The notes under the pieces: generated by a model
What the model was told of the DNA's origin: nothing
Database searches by the model: none
Seen by the model: only the letters and a program-made list of their open reading frames with translations
Made by a program: the position numbers and the translations under genes
In this document: piece by piece, positions 28,201 to 41,829 of the stretch
How the letters are laid out: each line of letters opens with the position of its first letter
How positions within the stretch are numbered: position 1 is the stretch's first letter
Source of the DNA: Syngnathus acus
Taxonomy: Eukaryota; Chordata; Actinopteri; Syngnathiformes; Syngnathidae
Assembly (NCBI RefSeq): GCF_901709675.1
Contig: NC_051092.1
Span: 7,693,491-7,757,490 of the forward strand
Direction of reading: 5' to 3'
Length of the DNA: 64,000 nucleotides

Positions 28201-31200
28201 GAGAGCCATTTTTTCTGCTGTGCGGCAGTTGGACGAAATATGGAGCATGTCGGCTGGTGAGACTGGACAACGAACACGCATCTCGGGGTTACTGTCATCA
28301 CCTAACCATGTGCCCCCTGGGTAGTCCTCTGAAAAATACAAATAAAAAAATCATTTAAACAACAGACATACATACAGTGTAGCGCTCCTTAAGCAAACCT
28401 GAGTACAACATCATTGATTGTGGAAGATTCTAATCACTGTATTAATAATGGGAAAACTGCTTAACTGACACCAAACGTGGCATAACTCATGTAATACAAC
28501 AGCACCCTCATATGGTAAAAAGAAGAAGTGAAATTTCTGCGCCCAAGTGTAGGAAAGTCTGAAACTCGCAGTAAAAACAAACATAAGTAAATCATAAAAG
28601 ACCGAAGGCCAAAGCATATATAATAACAGACAATGAAAGTTTTTAACATAATACTTTCCCGCGGTGAAACAGGAAATGAATAATAAATAGCTATGGGAAC
28701 ATGTTTTATAATCGCTAATCTTAATTTCACACACACTAAAACTCCCCGTGTAAATTTCTTGAAAACATTTAGCGCTCCTCAAAATGAGACAGGAATGAAT
28801 TGGTATATTTCATCCTCTCGTGATTATTCATGTTAAAAGAATCTGGAGGAGTTTCGATGTGCAAAGAGCAAAGACACAATGTGAAAATGAACATCTGCGA
28901 TAGCCCATCTCTTAGATGGCCCCGCATCAAAAAACATCACTCATCCCTAGCTAATACAACCACATGGGCTCAGGATGACTTTGGCAAAATGTCGACTATA
29001 ACTAGAATAAGTAGTTACATGCACAAATGCCAGGTAAACACGAGTGAGTCCAGACATCCTGTCGACTACTTCCCAGCCACTGAGGCATCTGGTCATCTCA
29101 CAGTGGAAATTTGTTTTATCGCTAAACAAATCTATAATTCAGGTCTCCTTTTGGAAGAAATGGAAGCAATGCAGTCCAAAATAAAAACGAAAAGGATCAT
29201 CCTGGCTGTTACTGACAAACCTAAAGGCCAAGGTCTGTCATGGGATAGAGATGCCTTTGGTCAGTGCCTTTGGCTAGGAAGCTTATACTTCAATAAAATA
29301 TAATGAGACAGCAATTTTATTCAATAAATCCATCCATCCATCCATGCATCAATTTTTTGTTCCACTTGTCCCCACGGGGGTCGCGGTCATGCTGGAGCCT
29401 ATCCCAGCAGTCATCGGGCAGTAGGCGGGGGACACCCTGAACTGCTTGCCAACCAATCGCAGGGCACACAGAGACAAACAACCATCCACTCTCGCACTCA
29501 CCTATGGGCAATTTGGAGTGTTTAATTGACCTACCAAGCATGTTTTTGGGAAGTGGGAGGAAACCCGAGTGTCCGGAGAAAACCCACACAGGCACAGGGA
29601 GAACATGGAAACTCCACACAGGGAGGTCCCAAGTTGCAATCGAACCCGCACCCTTTGAACTGTGAGGCGGACTTGCTAACCGGTGCGCCACCATGTCGCT
29701 TTATTCGATAAATCATTTGACCTTTTTTTCTGGTTTGATATTATGCTGCTCTTCATAAGCACTGACACAGATGGCATCAGAAGTACACGCTCTATGTGAA
29801 ATGATTTGTATGCTGCTTAGCCAACCATCTATTATTACCTGAGAGCAAAAACAGATGACAATATCTCCTCTAGTCTCGATTTGTGATGGCTGAAACCAGC
29901 ATAGTTTTTATATCAAGGTATCAAACAATGTTTGTTGATGACGACTTGAAAATGAAGATGATTTACATTTAAGTGTCATAGCAAAGCTGTGACTGCTTAC
30001 CCTCTGAGTTGAGTGTGATGAGTGTGACATTTTGTCCATTTTGGGCATTGTTGGGATGGCCGCCATTGGAAACGGAGTCACTAGCCTCAGAGCCGCTCTC
30101 CACTTCTTCCTGACTCTCCTCAGGGCCAGGCACCTTCACGAGAATTGTGTTTTGGCGCCTCTTCGCCACTGTGCTACAAAAAGACACATAATTCCGGTTT
30201 CATATTTCAGAGAACCTCAAAATTTCTTTGGGGAAAGAAAAACTGATGAAATTACTTGGTGGATAATAATTTGGTATTTGAGCATCGTTGCCATGGATAC
30301 CATAGTGTAATTAGTGATGGTCATTAAACTAACCTTGACCTAAATCTAAGCTCACAAAGGTGGGTGACTGAGCAAGAATGCTCGTTCCCATGCAGCAAAT
30401 CTTGACTGCAGTATTTGCTTTTCACCGCTAGAGGGTACTAAGTGACTGTGAAACCTTTATGGGGCGGTTGAATACAGTTCAAAATTAGATGCAAACTTAA
30501 AATGTCTGTGTGGAAGGGGGCTAAAAATATGGAGCCTGCATATCTTCAAGACAAACATTCTGTCGACCTGCTTTTTGTAGGGAGCCATTGTTCATGAGTA
30601 GGTGCAGACAAATATCTGTTTGTTACAAATGACTACTTCCGAGCTGCTTCCAATGCAACATAAGATCACAAGCAACTCACTTGCTGAGCAAGTTTTCCAG
30701 CGAGGGATCTTCTTGCTTCATGGACTCGCTGCTCACGATCACATTTGTTTGTGGAACAACACTACGCAGGAAGTGGAGAAACAAGTGTTCAGTTGACACA
30801 TTAGAAACTTCCTCCTAACTCAAATTATATCAATGTGCCTTCTGCAAATCCATGATGCTTACCATCGCACTTTGTTCCAAGTCTGCGTGGCACCCTGGGG
30901 TGACCCGGCAACCATTGGAACCTGAATAGAATTCTTGGCACAAGGCACCATGCTATCCAGCTTTTGTGCGAGAGCCTTACATGTGGCGTCCAGAGCCTGC
31001 AGCTTGGATTCAATGGCTTCCAATCTCTGGCTGACTGATGCAGTGAATGAGACCATCAAGTTCTGAGAAGAAGATTGTTCCAATACAAATATATCAGCGG
31101 TTCCCAAATGTCAGAAAAATAAACTGTCGTAAAAAGAGAGCTTCAAACTGTGCCGAGTGTAGAAAAGCTTCAATACCTTAATATAGCCTATGTCCTGGTT

Positions 31201-31449
31201 GCTGCTGCTGTTCTCTTGGCTGTTGCTGAATTTTCTTTTTTTCTTTTGAGGACTCGCTTCAGTTTGTCCTTGATTGTCCAGCATGCTTGCTATGATGCAA
31301 AAAGAAGACACACTTGGACTAACAAACACAGGTCAAAAGGATGTTGACATCTTTTCACATCGCTTTCAATGACTCTTACCTGTTCGACCCTCTGCGCTGA
31401 AGTCCTCAACTGTTATTTGTACAATTTCTTCCAACTCCTCTTCGGACAT
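7298..31449 (-). CDS. BANP: BANP (BTG3-associated nuclear protein), BEN-domain transcription factor
   Basis: A nuclear DNA-binding protein that activates CpG-island promoters through the TCTCGCGAGA motif (established for the family). Twelve coding exons, in transcript order: 31380-31449, 31177-31289, 30863-31062, 30681-30761, 30001-30173, 28089-28328, 26629-26787, 25301-25422, 23112-23183, 21162-21206, 10810-10950, 7298-7402. Together they are 1521 nt in one frame, 506 residues (human about 519). Visible features: acidic start MSEEELEEIVQ; a KKKRK nuclear signal near residue 42; a probable coiled coil in exon 3 (LEAIESKLQALDATCKAL); the BEN domain in exons 6-7 (residues about 213-345, with NCRTAEKMALTLLDYLFHRE and ESDWYRIKQSIDSKCRTAWR); a Gln-rich tail with IGEDGQVQV and IAQVPQGE; then LRGAQLIAVAS and DIQVQYVQLAP. 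The intron after exon 9 has a GC donor (GAG|GCAAGT). Introns of about 10 kb and 3.4 kb near the 3' end hold many repeats. An extra alternative exon known in human was not found. The start is the only in-frame ATG before the family N-terminus. Confidence 0.95.
7563..7916 (+). repeat. Dispersed teleost repeat, copy A
   Basis: About 350 bp beginning with CCATCCATCCATTTTCTG and ending near GTGCTCCACCGAGC. It is clearly the same sequence as 29327-29698 in the same orientation, roughly 80-90% alike by eye. It includes the stretches GGAGAAAACCCACGCGGGCA and ATGCAAACTCCACACAGGGA, which recur widely in percomorph genomes. It lies in the last BANP intron. I do not assign a named family. Confidence 0.8.
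12795..13121. mobile_element. Non-autonomous hAT-type element
   Basis: The left end CAGGGTTTTTTAAGTGG and the right end, which reads CAGGGATTGTCAACTGG on the other strand, form imperfect terminal inverted repeats. Flanking 8-bp sequences ATCTAAAC (12787-12794) and ATCTAAGG (13122-13129) agree at 6 of 8 positions, as expected of an old hAT target duplication. There is no transposase. Located in a BANP intron. Confidence 0.75.
14503..14816. mobile_element. Non-autonomous hAT element with intact 8-bp target duplication
   Basis: A 314-bp element with terminal inverted repeats CACCGGTGTCAAACTC and, on the opposite strand, CAGGGGTGTCAAACTC. It is flanked on both sides by a perfect 8-bp duplication CTATAAAC (14495-14502 and 14817-14824). 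The interior has GGCCCGGGGGCCAG near the left and GCGGCCCGCT near the right end, typical of this hAT group. A second copy is at 51989. It has no coding capacity. Confidence 0.92.
18721..18850. mobile_element. Tc1/mariner-like element fragment
   Basis: The stretch starts ACAGTATCTCACAAAAGTG followed by GTACACCCCTC, which I recognise as the terminal part of a Tc1-like family common in fish. The matching right end and a transposase were not found, so this is a decayed or truncated copy. Confidence 0.5.
20305..20380. repeat. Fragment of a hAT-like repeat
   Basis: The sequence around CAGCAGTGGGCAATAATT, followed by GGCCATGTGAGAAACTGG, looks like the end of a common fish hAT family. No second terminus was identified. 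Confidence 0.35.
20984..20997. promoter_or_regulatory. RFX X-box-like palindrome
   Basis: GTTGCTATGGTAAC matches the symmetric X-box bound by RFX factors (GTTGCCATGGTAAC) at 13 of 14 positions, with both half-sites intact. It sits in a GC-rich patch inside a BANP intron, 165 bp downstream in transcript order of the 15-codon exon at 21162-21206. Binding is inferred. Confidence 0.55.
23433..23950 (+). mobile_element. Decayed Tigger/pogo-type DNA transposon
   Basis: The left terminus CAGTGGTACCCC follows a TA dinucleotide. A coding remnant begins with ATG at 23644: the read starts MGPKKDARVKQKRKVA and continues into TMELKEAIIDKYERG, the N-terminal helix-turn-helix of Tigger/CENP-B-like transposases. 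The frame hits a stop at 23758. Similarity then resumes in another frame (SFLRNREAIKTASVAKGVT). The rest of the transposase and the right terminus were not found. This is a dead, truncated copy in a BANP intron. Confidence 0.75.
27440..27620 (+). mobile_element. 3' end of a non-LTR retrotransposon (LINE-like)
   Basis: The stretch ends with GATTGACAATAAAGCTGACT followed by a short tandem tail of TTGACT units, the form of a fish LINE 3' terminus. No reverse transcriptase is present nearby, so it is a 5'-truncated insertion in a BANP intron. The family (possibly Rex1-like) is uncertain. Confidence 0.55.
29327..29698 (+). repeat. Dispersed teleost repeat, copy B
   Basis: The same repeat as at 7563, in the same orientation. 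It begins with TCCA units and ends near GGTGCGCCACCATGTCGC. It shares GGAGAAAACCCACACAGGCA and the CCCTGAACTG segment with copy A. It lies in the BANP intron between exons 5 and 6. Confidence 0.8.
30287..30300. promoter_or_regulatory. Weaker X-box-like site
   Basis: GTTGCCATGGATAC matches the RFX palindrome in the left half and imperfectly in the right half. It lies about 110 bp upstream (transcript sense) of BANP exon 5. It could be chance; it is recorded because a better site lies in the same gene at 20984. Confidence 0.3.
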
Positions 31450-32674
31450 AGCTCAGATGAGATTAATCTTTTTAACAAACAACTCGTATGAATATAAACC
31501 CTCTCAACAATCACACTTTACCACACTTATAACATTGAAGACAATTTCAAAATGGCATATGTACAAGAATTTCAAGATTACGATGACTAATTTGAGGAAT
31601 TATGTTGGATGTTTGAAACTTTCCATGGAGGTGGATGAGATAAGGAAAAGACGATAAGTTTACAATTCTGCAAATATTTCATAATGTGACATTTTCACAC
31701 ATCTAAATGAGGGTTATCTGATTAATGCTTGTATGAAAGCAGACGTGTGCATCCCCATCCCAGTTTGTAATGAACTCCGTGTAAAAGAGGCATCTGGGAT
31801 TACCATATTCTGTGCTGTTGTCCACTGGAGTTTGCCCACTGAATGTGTGCTTCAGTTTATTGGCTTGTCATTGTCATTCTTCCAAAGCACAGGGCCACCC
31901 TTCTGAAGAGTGCAGTTTTGTTACTTTCTAAAAATGTCAAGACTAGAATAAATTCACAAACACCAAGGCTACAATTAGGCTCAAGTCGTCAAAGAAAATT
32001 AATTTATTCCTCTGAAGTTGTTGCAACAATATTTGATGATACAAATGTGCTATTTGGACCTTGTCATGTGTGCCGCAAATGATGCCCGAATTTCACATTC
32101 ATTCACAACTCGGACAGATTCTGTAAAACCATGTTTTAGTTTGTTTTTGTACGCTATTGAGCCAATCATTGGCTTGTTTGAGCTTTTATTGCACGTTGCA
32201 GCCTTGGTAGACATGAAATAATAACGATCCTTTCCCCACACACACATTTTAAGGATGCTATAGTGGTGCAGTCTCCTCTACTCTGATCAAAACCAGGATT
32301 GGTACTTTTTCGGGATAACCAGAAAGGATTTTCTTATTTGGATATTTTAAAATATTAGAATGCAGGGTGATTTGTTCAGCGCGAACAACTTACTTATTTT
32401 GTCATAAACCATTAGACCCATCAGATCATGTTTGGATGTTAGCAAATTTTAGCTGGCGCGAAGTGGTGTGCTAATGTTAAAGCCGATGCAAATACAGTAG
32501 TCCTATATAAGCTAGCCTAGTGGTTAGCATGCTAGTTGGGCCTAAAGGCCACGAAATCATTGTACGACTGTCAAAAACCTGCGGCGAGAAATAACTATGA
32601 AATATAGTTTCTAAGGGATTAATCCCCTCACTAGTGGCAAACAAGGTATTCAGTCCTGTATCGGCTTATATTAC

Positions 32675-32780
32675 CGTGTGAATGATGAATTCTCGTGTTG
32701 TTTGTCGAGGTTCCGATAACGGCGTCGTTCCTCGCGAGAGAAGAGCCAGCGGCGCGGCGCGCATGCTCAATGGTGCAAAA
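32675..32780 (-). promoter_or_regulatory. BANP: CpG-rich BANP promoter with a CGCG element
   Basis: In an AT-rich surrounding this block is rich in CpG. It contains CCTCGCGAGA (32730-32739), a 9-of-10 match to TCTCGCGAGA, the motif BANP itself binds. It also holds GCGCATGC (32759-32766), an NRF1-type half-site. On the minus strand the CG-rich stretch runs into a good donor (ACACG|GTAATA; exon edge at 32675), suggesting an untranslated first exon spliced to the ATG exon at 31449. Start site and exon are inferred. Confidence 0.6.
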
Positions 32781-32879
32781 CACGCGTGGTGCGTTCACTG
32801 ACTTTACAAGCTTGGTGAACTCATAACTAAACACTGTCGGTGTACTAAAATGATCACGTTTCAGATTTTTACGGAACAT

Positions 32880-33533
32880 GAAGTCAATTAACGTATCAAA
32901 TATGATTAATAAAATGAATTAACTGCACATAAACTTGTGTTCAAATCATACGGGGCATAAAAGTCCCAAAAACCATCAGTTTGTTTCCTTACATAATCAA
33001 TTTGGATTAGATGTGCTATTAAATTATATAGTATTTTTAACAATAAGTGATGCATGTTTTTGCCGTTTCTTTGGCAAATTTTTAGTAGTACAGTATGTAA
33101 ACATATAAATATAATAAAGATAAATATCCAAGATTTTTTTTAATAACTAACCCCATACATGTGTATACTGTAAACAATTCATATATTTGTATGTTCATAT
33201 TTGGATTACGAATATCTGTTATGTTTACGTTTAGATCAATCTTCCTGGTCAGCAATATTTATGCTACATGACTACCTTGGTGAGGTGAGAACTTCATTTT
33301 AGTAAATAATTTGTCAAAAAGCTGACATTACACAACGAGTTTCCAGTATTATGATTAACACTTGTATTACATTGATTCGTAATGTAAATAAATCAAACAA
33401 TAAAGAAGTGGAATTTGTTTAAAAAAAATAGGAAAAGACACAACTAAAAAGAAACATTTTCAACTTTGAATATAATAGATGTTCAAAGTTAAACTAACGG
33501 CTACACACACAAATAGTTGTGCTCAAACTTGGT
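32880..33533. other. AT-rich spacer between BANP and the CFAP20-like gene
   Basis: No exon, RNA gene or intact repeat was recognised. It presumably includes the 3'UTR of the CFAP20-like gene, but I could not place a convincing poly(A) signal on the minus strand. Confidence 0.4.
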
Positions 33534-36128
33534 TCAGGTCGGTCGAGGTGGAGCAGGTCGAGGACCTCCCTTTTTGCTGCGAGAAAAAGAAAAGGTTAAA
33601 TAAAAATCCAATGATCCAAATGTTCAGTATTTTTTTCCACACCTTGCGTCCTGTCTCTTGACAGGAATAACCAGCTTAAACTCGGGTGGGAGCTCATCCT
33701 CAGTGTACTGTTTATCGGTGAAATATACCCTCCGAATACGACAATTTGCATGAATCTGAAAGAAAACAGATCACGGCAGAACAGACACTGAGTTTTTTAG
33801 ATGGGTTGTTTACTACAGTCATGTGTTCCTTACAAGCATATATTAAAGTCAATTTCTCATTTTGACCCATCATATTGAACGCAGACCTATTGAAGGATTC
33901 AGGTGCCTTACTCAAGGGCACTTCTGCTGTAGAAGAAAAAGAAAGGTGTTCATGGGCAGGGAGTGCAGGATGACGCAAAGTGAACCCGGAAACAGTAATA
34001 TTTCACAATCCCACAAGTATACAGTATACTGTCCCCAACAGGTGATCAAGTAATTAATTTATACTGTACATTTTAGGTTAAAAAGGTGGAACGAGAGTTG
34101 GATATGCTACAGTTCAACCAATATATTCTGAAAACAATCAAATGAGCACTGTCTCAGATATGAGCATTTCATCCAAAACCTACAGTAACCTCAGCTCAGC
34201 GAGCATCAACGGCAGATTTAAGATTTGAGAGCCAGTGTTAAACCCGGATGGATTAGGCTTGTTTGTTAGGTGGTGCCCAGCGCGCCGTCATCTGGCCAGG
34301 AACGATTACCGAATAAATGCAGCTCTGCGTGACTCTGCCCCTTGCCCTAACCGTAGATTAAATGAGACAATTAACTGAATTTAGGCATACAAGCTCATAA
34401 AAATAACCCACCGAGGTTAGTTGATCATTTTACTTTTTGTCACTTGGTTGTTGTTCTCTACTTGCGTTGCCTTATAAAGAGTGTTCCTGTGTTCCTGACG
34501 ACTTGAAGATTTGAACTTCATCTTTCTTTAACTTTTTACATTTTAATATTGTTAGTGTTTTTTTACAGCTGTTTTTTTTTTTTATTTGTACTCATTTCTG
34601 GGGTTCTTCTCAAGCATTTGGTGATCATTTTCCTCTGCTGTCCATACGCACACATACCTGCACACGCTGCGTCTCTACATAACTGGTCCCATAGGCCCTC
34701 CTGGTGATGTCTACCAAGTTGAATTGAAACTGGTTCCAGCGGTCATCAACACTAATTGGCATTGTGCACATAAATGAATTCACTTGCGTCTTGCTGTGGT
34801 GATTACTTGCCCGAAACCTCCGGCGTAAATTCTGATCGTCTAAGACCTGAAAGTGGAAAAGGGAATAGAGCAATATATTATGGCTAACCCTGAATAGCAA
34901 TAGTTACTGTCTATAATTTGAACATGTTTCAGTGCCTGGACTTCAAAGCTGAAATATTTCCTGGTCTTCTTGACGATCATCACCAGAAACGGCATTTTGA
35001 TGCCAAGTGTCTGCCTCGGGTCAGCGGGACATGTGATGTAGTTGGTACTGTAGAATCACAGGGAGGTGGTGGCACAAAAAAGTCAAAGGTGACAATCTTT
35101 TAGGAGTGGTGCACGTTTTTCGAAAGATTTGAGCTGAAAAATCGAACTCACCTGACATTTGAACCCTCCACCTCCAACACCAGAGAGTTGATGTCATTGT
35201 CTGTAACTCGTTTAATATGACCATTCTTCACCTGTAAAATACAAAATAAATGCAGTAGTATTTTAGTGCGAGACTGAGGCTCCAATTATGCGTCTCTACT
35301 AACTTGAGGAATGACAATAGTTTAAATTCTATATTTAGCAAAAGACGTTCATAACGCTCATTGACAAATAAAAGGTATTGCTGTTGGAAAAGCAGTGATA
35401 ATAGCTCACTTGTATATTTTACACAACTGCATTACAAGGTTTTTTATTCTTCCCAAGAGTTAGGTTTAGTTTTGTTTTAGTTTTACCTTGTCTTCCTGTG
35501 GTGTCAAGATCAGGGGATGTCGTTTATATTTGTCAACCGTGGGTTTCTAGAGCAGTTTGAGACCTTTGTCATTAAGTGTTGTATAAATAAATTTGAATTT
35601 AACTAAACTAGAATATAAATAGCACATAAATACTGGGAAATTGATGATTTCATGGTCCTAAACTACATTTGGAAGAGGTTTATTCATTTTACCCACTGCA
35701 ATTACTGTAGAATAATTGTGTTGTGTAAATTTATTCATTAAAATATATAAACATGCAAGTTTTAAGCTTTTTTTTTATATTAAAATGTATGTTAACCTCA
35801 TTGCTACTATTTTTTCGTCGGTGTAGTATATTCTTAATAGGAGTACATTATATACGTGTGCTGTTAATAATAAATTACGGGTTATAATTAATATCAAATG
35901 CTGTGCTAAAGGATCAAATCAACAGTGAATGTACCACAATGAGATAACACAGGCGTCATAAAACGTATTGCTGGCAGTATAGGAATATATGAAAATAACC
36001 AAACGTAGACGGAGACGACGGGGTTCAAGTTCTCAGAGATCTACCTTTATATCCCATATCTGAAGAGGTTTGCTGCCGATGCTGTATAATATAGATAGAA
36101 ATCCACCTTGAAAAGTGCTTCTAAACAT
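33534..36128 (-). CDS. CFAP20-like protein (BUG22 family), divergent copy
   Basis: CFAP20 is a small ciliary doublet-microtubule inner-junction protein, normally almost invariant among vertebrates. Six exons in transcript order: 36045-36128, 35152-35231, 34936-35047, 34658-34846, 33643-33755, 33534-33576. They total 621 nt, 206 residues (human 193). The read starts [20 protein letters not shown] and keeps [36 protein letters not shown] and [12 protein letters not shown], so it spans the whole family fold. By eye exon 4 is only about 70% identical to human CFAP20, unusually low for this family. The C-terminus is replaced: after [12 protein letters not shown], splicing over a 66-bp intron gives a Lys/Pro-rich tail ([14 protein letters not shown]). 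Without that splice the protein would stop at 33624. Exon 3 ends at CAG|GC rather than GT. Likely a duplicated, faster-evolving paralogue, or a lineage-specific CFAP20. Confidence 0.88.
35541..35603 (+). repeat. 3' tail of a teleost SINE/LINE-type repeat
   Basis: TTGAGACCTTTGTCATTAAG followed by TGTATAAATAAATTTGAATT is the typical tail of a short interspersed repeat in fish. It sits in intron 1 of the CFAP20-like gene. The upstream body is too decayed to classify. Confidence 0.5.
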
Positions 36129-36289
36129 GTTGTGCGTGTTCGGTCCCATTCACCGGGACCCGATTGGGTCAGACATCCAGTAGCACGTTTGTTGTTGTTG
36201 TAAGTGTGCTGAAAAGGTCCGCATGCTTAGCAAAAGCACTCAATCAAAGGCACTCAAGCACACGTAAAGAAAACAAGCACACCTCATAC

Positions 36290-36353
36290 CTTTCAGCCAC
36301 ACGCTGCGCGTCTTGATGACATAATCGTCATTCTGTTTCCTCAGTTTATCCAT
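36290..36353 (-). other. Possible alternative first coding exon
   Basis: On the minus strand an ATG opens 21 codons beginning MDKLRKQNDDYVIKTRSVWL and runs to a consensus-like donor (AAAG|GTATGAG). The leftover phase would fit an AG inside exon 1 of the CFAP20-like gene (TTTCAAG|GTGGA), giving an N-terminus joined in frame to GGFLSILYS. The Kozak context is weak, and I recognise no homologue of the 21 residues. It may be an alternative start exon, part of an unseen gene, or chance. Confidence 0.25.
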
Positions 36354-36715
36354 TTATCTTCGTAAAATTAATTGACTCTGACGAAAGGCAACATGTTTAA
36401 GTTTTTACTTCCTTAAGCTCCGGGTTTTCAAAGACGACAATTTAAAACACACCAACCAGCTTTGTTGAAATGTCATCCGATTAGTGAATAAATAAATACA
36501 ATGCAAATGAAAAAGGGTTAATCTCATAAATACAGATACCATTTATGACAGCATGCTGTCGCAACTCCGGTAAACGATAAAACTCCATGGCGGCTACATT
36601 GGGGAGTACGGAGGAGCGAAAGTGCCAAAATTAAAGACATTCACCATGAAATATAAAATGCCATCTAAAAATTTAAAGGTTTAATTCAATCAATCTAGCG
36701 TCTAATATCAATTCA

Positions 36716-36881
36716 GGACGAGTTGGTTGCGCTCCCTTGCCAATAAAGTAGCAACAGCACCACTGACGGGCCAGTGCGCGCAGAGTGGGGGCGGAGTCGG
36801 CTACTGCCCAGTGCCCAAGGACGAGCTTGTTGCGCTCCCTTGGCAATAAAGCAGCAAGAGCACCACAACCCGCGCCAGTGC
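36716..36881. repeat. Tandemly duplicated promoter module upstream of the esterase
   Basis: Two imperfect direct copies, 36716-36777 and 36819-36881, each about 62 bp, start GGACGAG and share TTGCGCTCCCTTG, CAATAAAG, AGCACCAC and CCAGTGC. Between them is a GC box (GGGGGCGG near 36787). The pair ends about 80 bp before the esterase ATG and lies in the gap shared with the CFAP20-like gene. Likely a regulatory duplication; this is inferred. Confidence 0.6.
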
Positions 36882-36961
36882 AAAGGGCAGCTGACTTCGG
36901 CACACTTCTTCACATTCCACAAAGCCCCGAGCACAGCGTTGACATTCGCACAACCAGGAAC

Positions 36962-41616
<4,655 letters not shown>

Positions 41617-41795
41617 AAGGCTTGCATTTTTTCACTTTTTCTTTTTAACCTGTCTTTTTCAGATCACATATTCTGATATTGTAAGTTTAATGTAGTGGTT
41701 CATTGCGACATACAGTAGTTGTTAACTGATTTTGAGTGTCATGAGAACTATGAATGCATTATGAGAACTACGTCCAGAACATTTTAATTACATCA

Positions 41796-41801
41796 ATTAA
41801 A
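41796..41801 (+). terminator. Esterase poly(A) signal
   Basis: ATTAAA, the common variant signal, lies 180 nt after the esterase stop codon and is followed by a TGTGTG-containing stretch. It predicts a short 3'UTR. Confidence 0.5.
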
Positions 41802-41817
41802 CATTGTGTGACCATTG

Positions 41818-41823
41818 TTTATT
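41818..41823 (-). terminator. FBXO31: Candidate distal FBXO31 poly(A) signal
   Basis: TTTATT on the plus strand is AATAAA for FBXO31. If used, the FBXO31 3'UTR is about 1.9 kb and ends back-to-back with the esterase signal at 41796. Other AATAAA signals on the same strand occur at 43686-43691, 42245-42250 and 42196-42201, so the real site is open. Confidence 0.3.
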
Positions 41824-41829
41824 CATATT

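Noticed and set aside
28830-29303. 157-codon open frame on the plus strand
   Set aside because: Lies in a BANP intron antisense to the gene, with no recognisable domain and composition like surrounding intron; likely chance.
29317-29694. 125-codon frame and its shadows in the dispersed repeat
   Set aside because: Created by the repeat at 29327; the same reading appears in pieces in copy A at 7563. Not a host gene.
33624-33642. CFAP20-like stop without the last intron
   Set aside because: Kept only as an alternative; the spliced form has good donor and acceptor sites and a matching phase, though the read-through form cannot be excluded.
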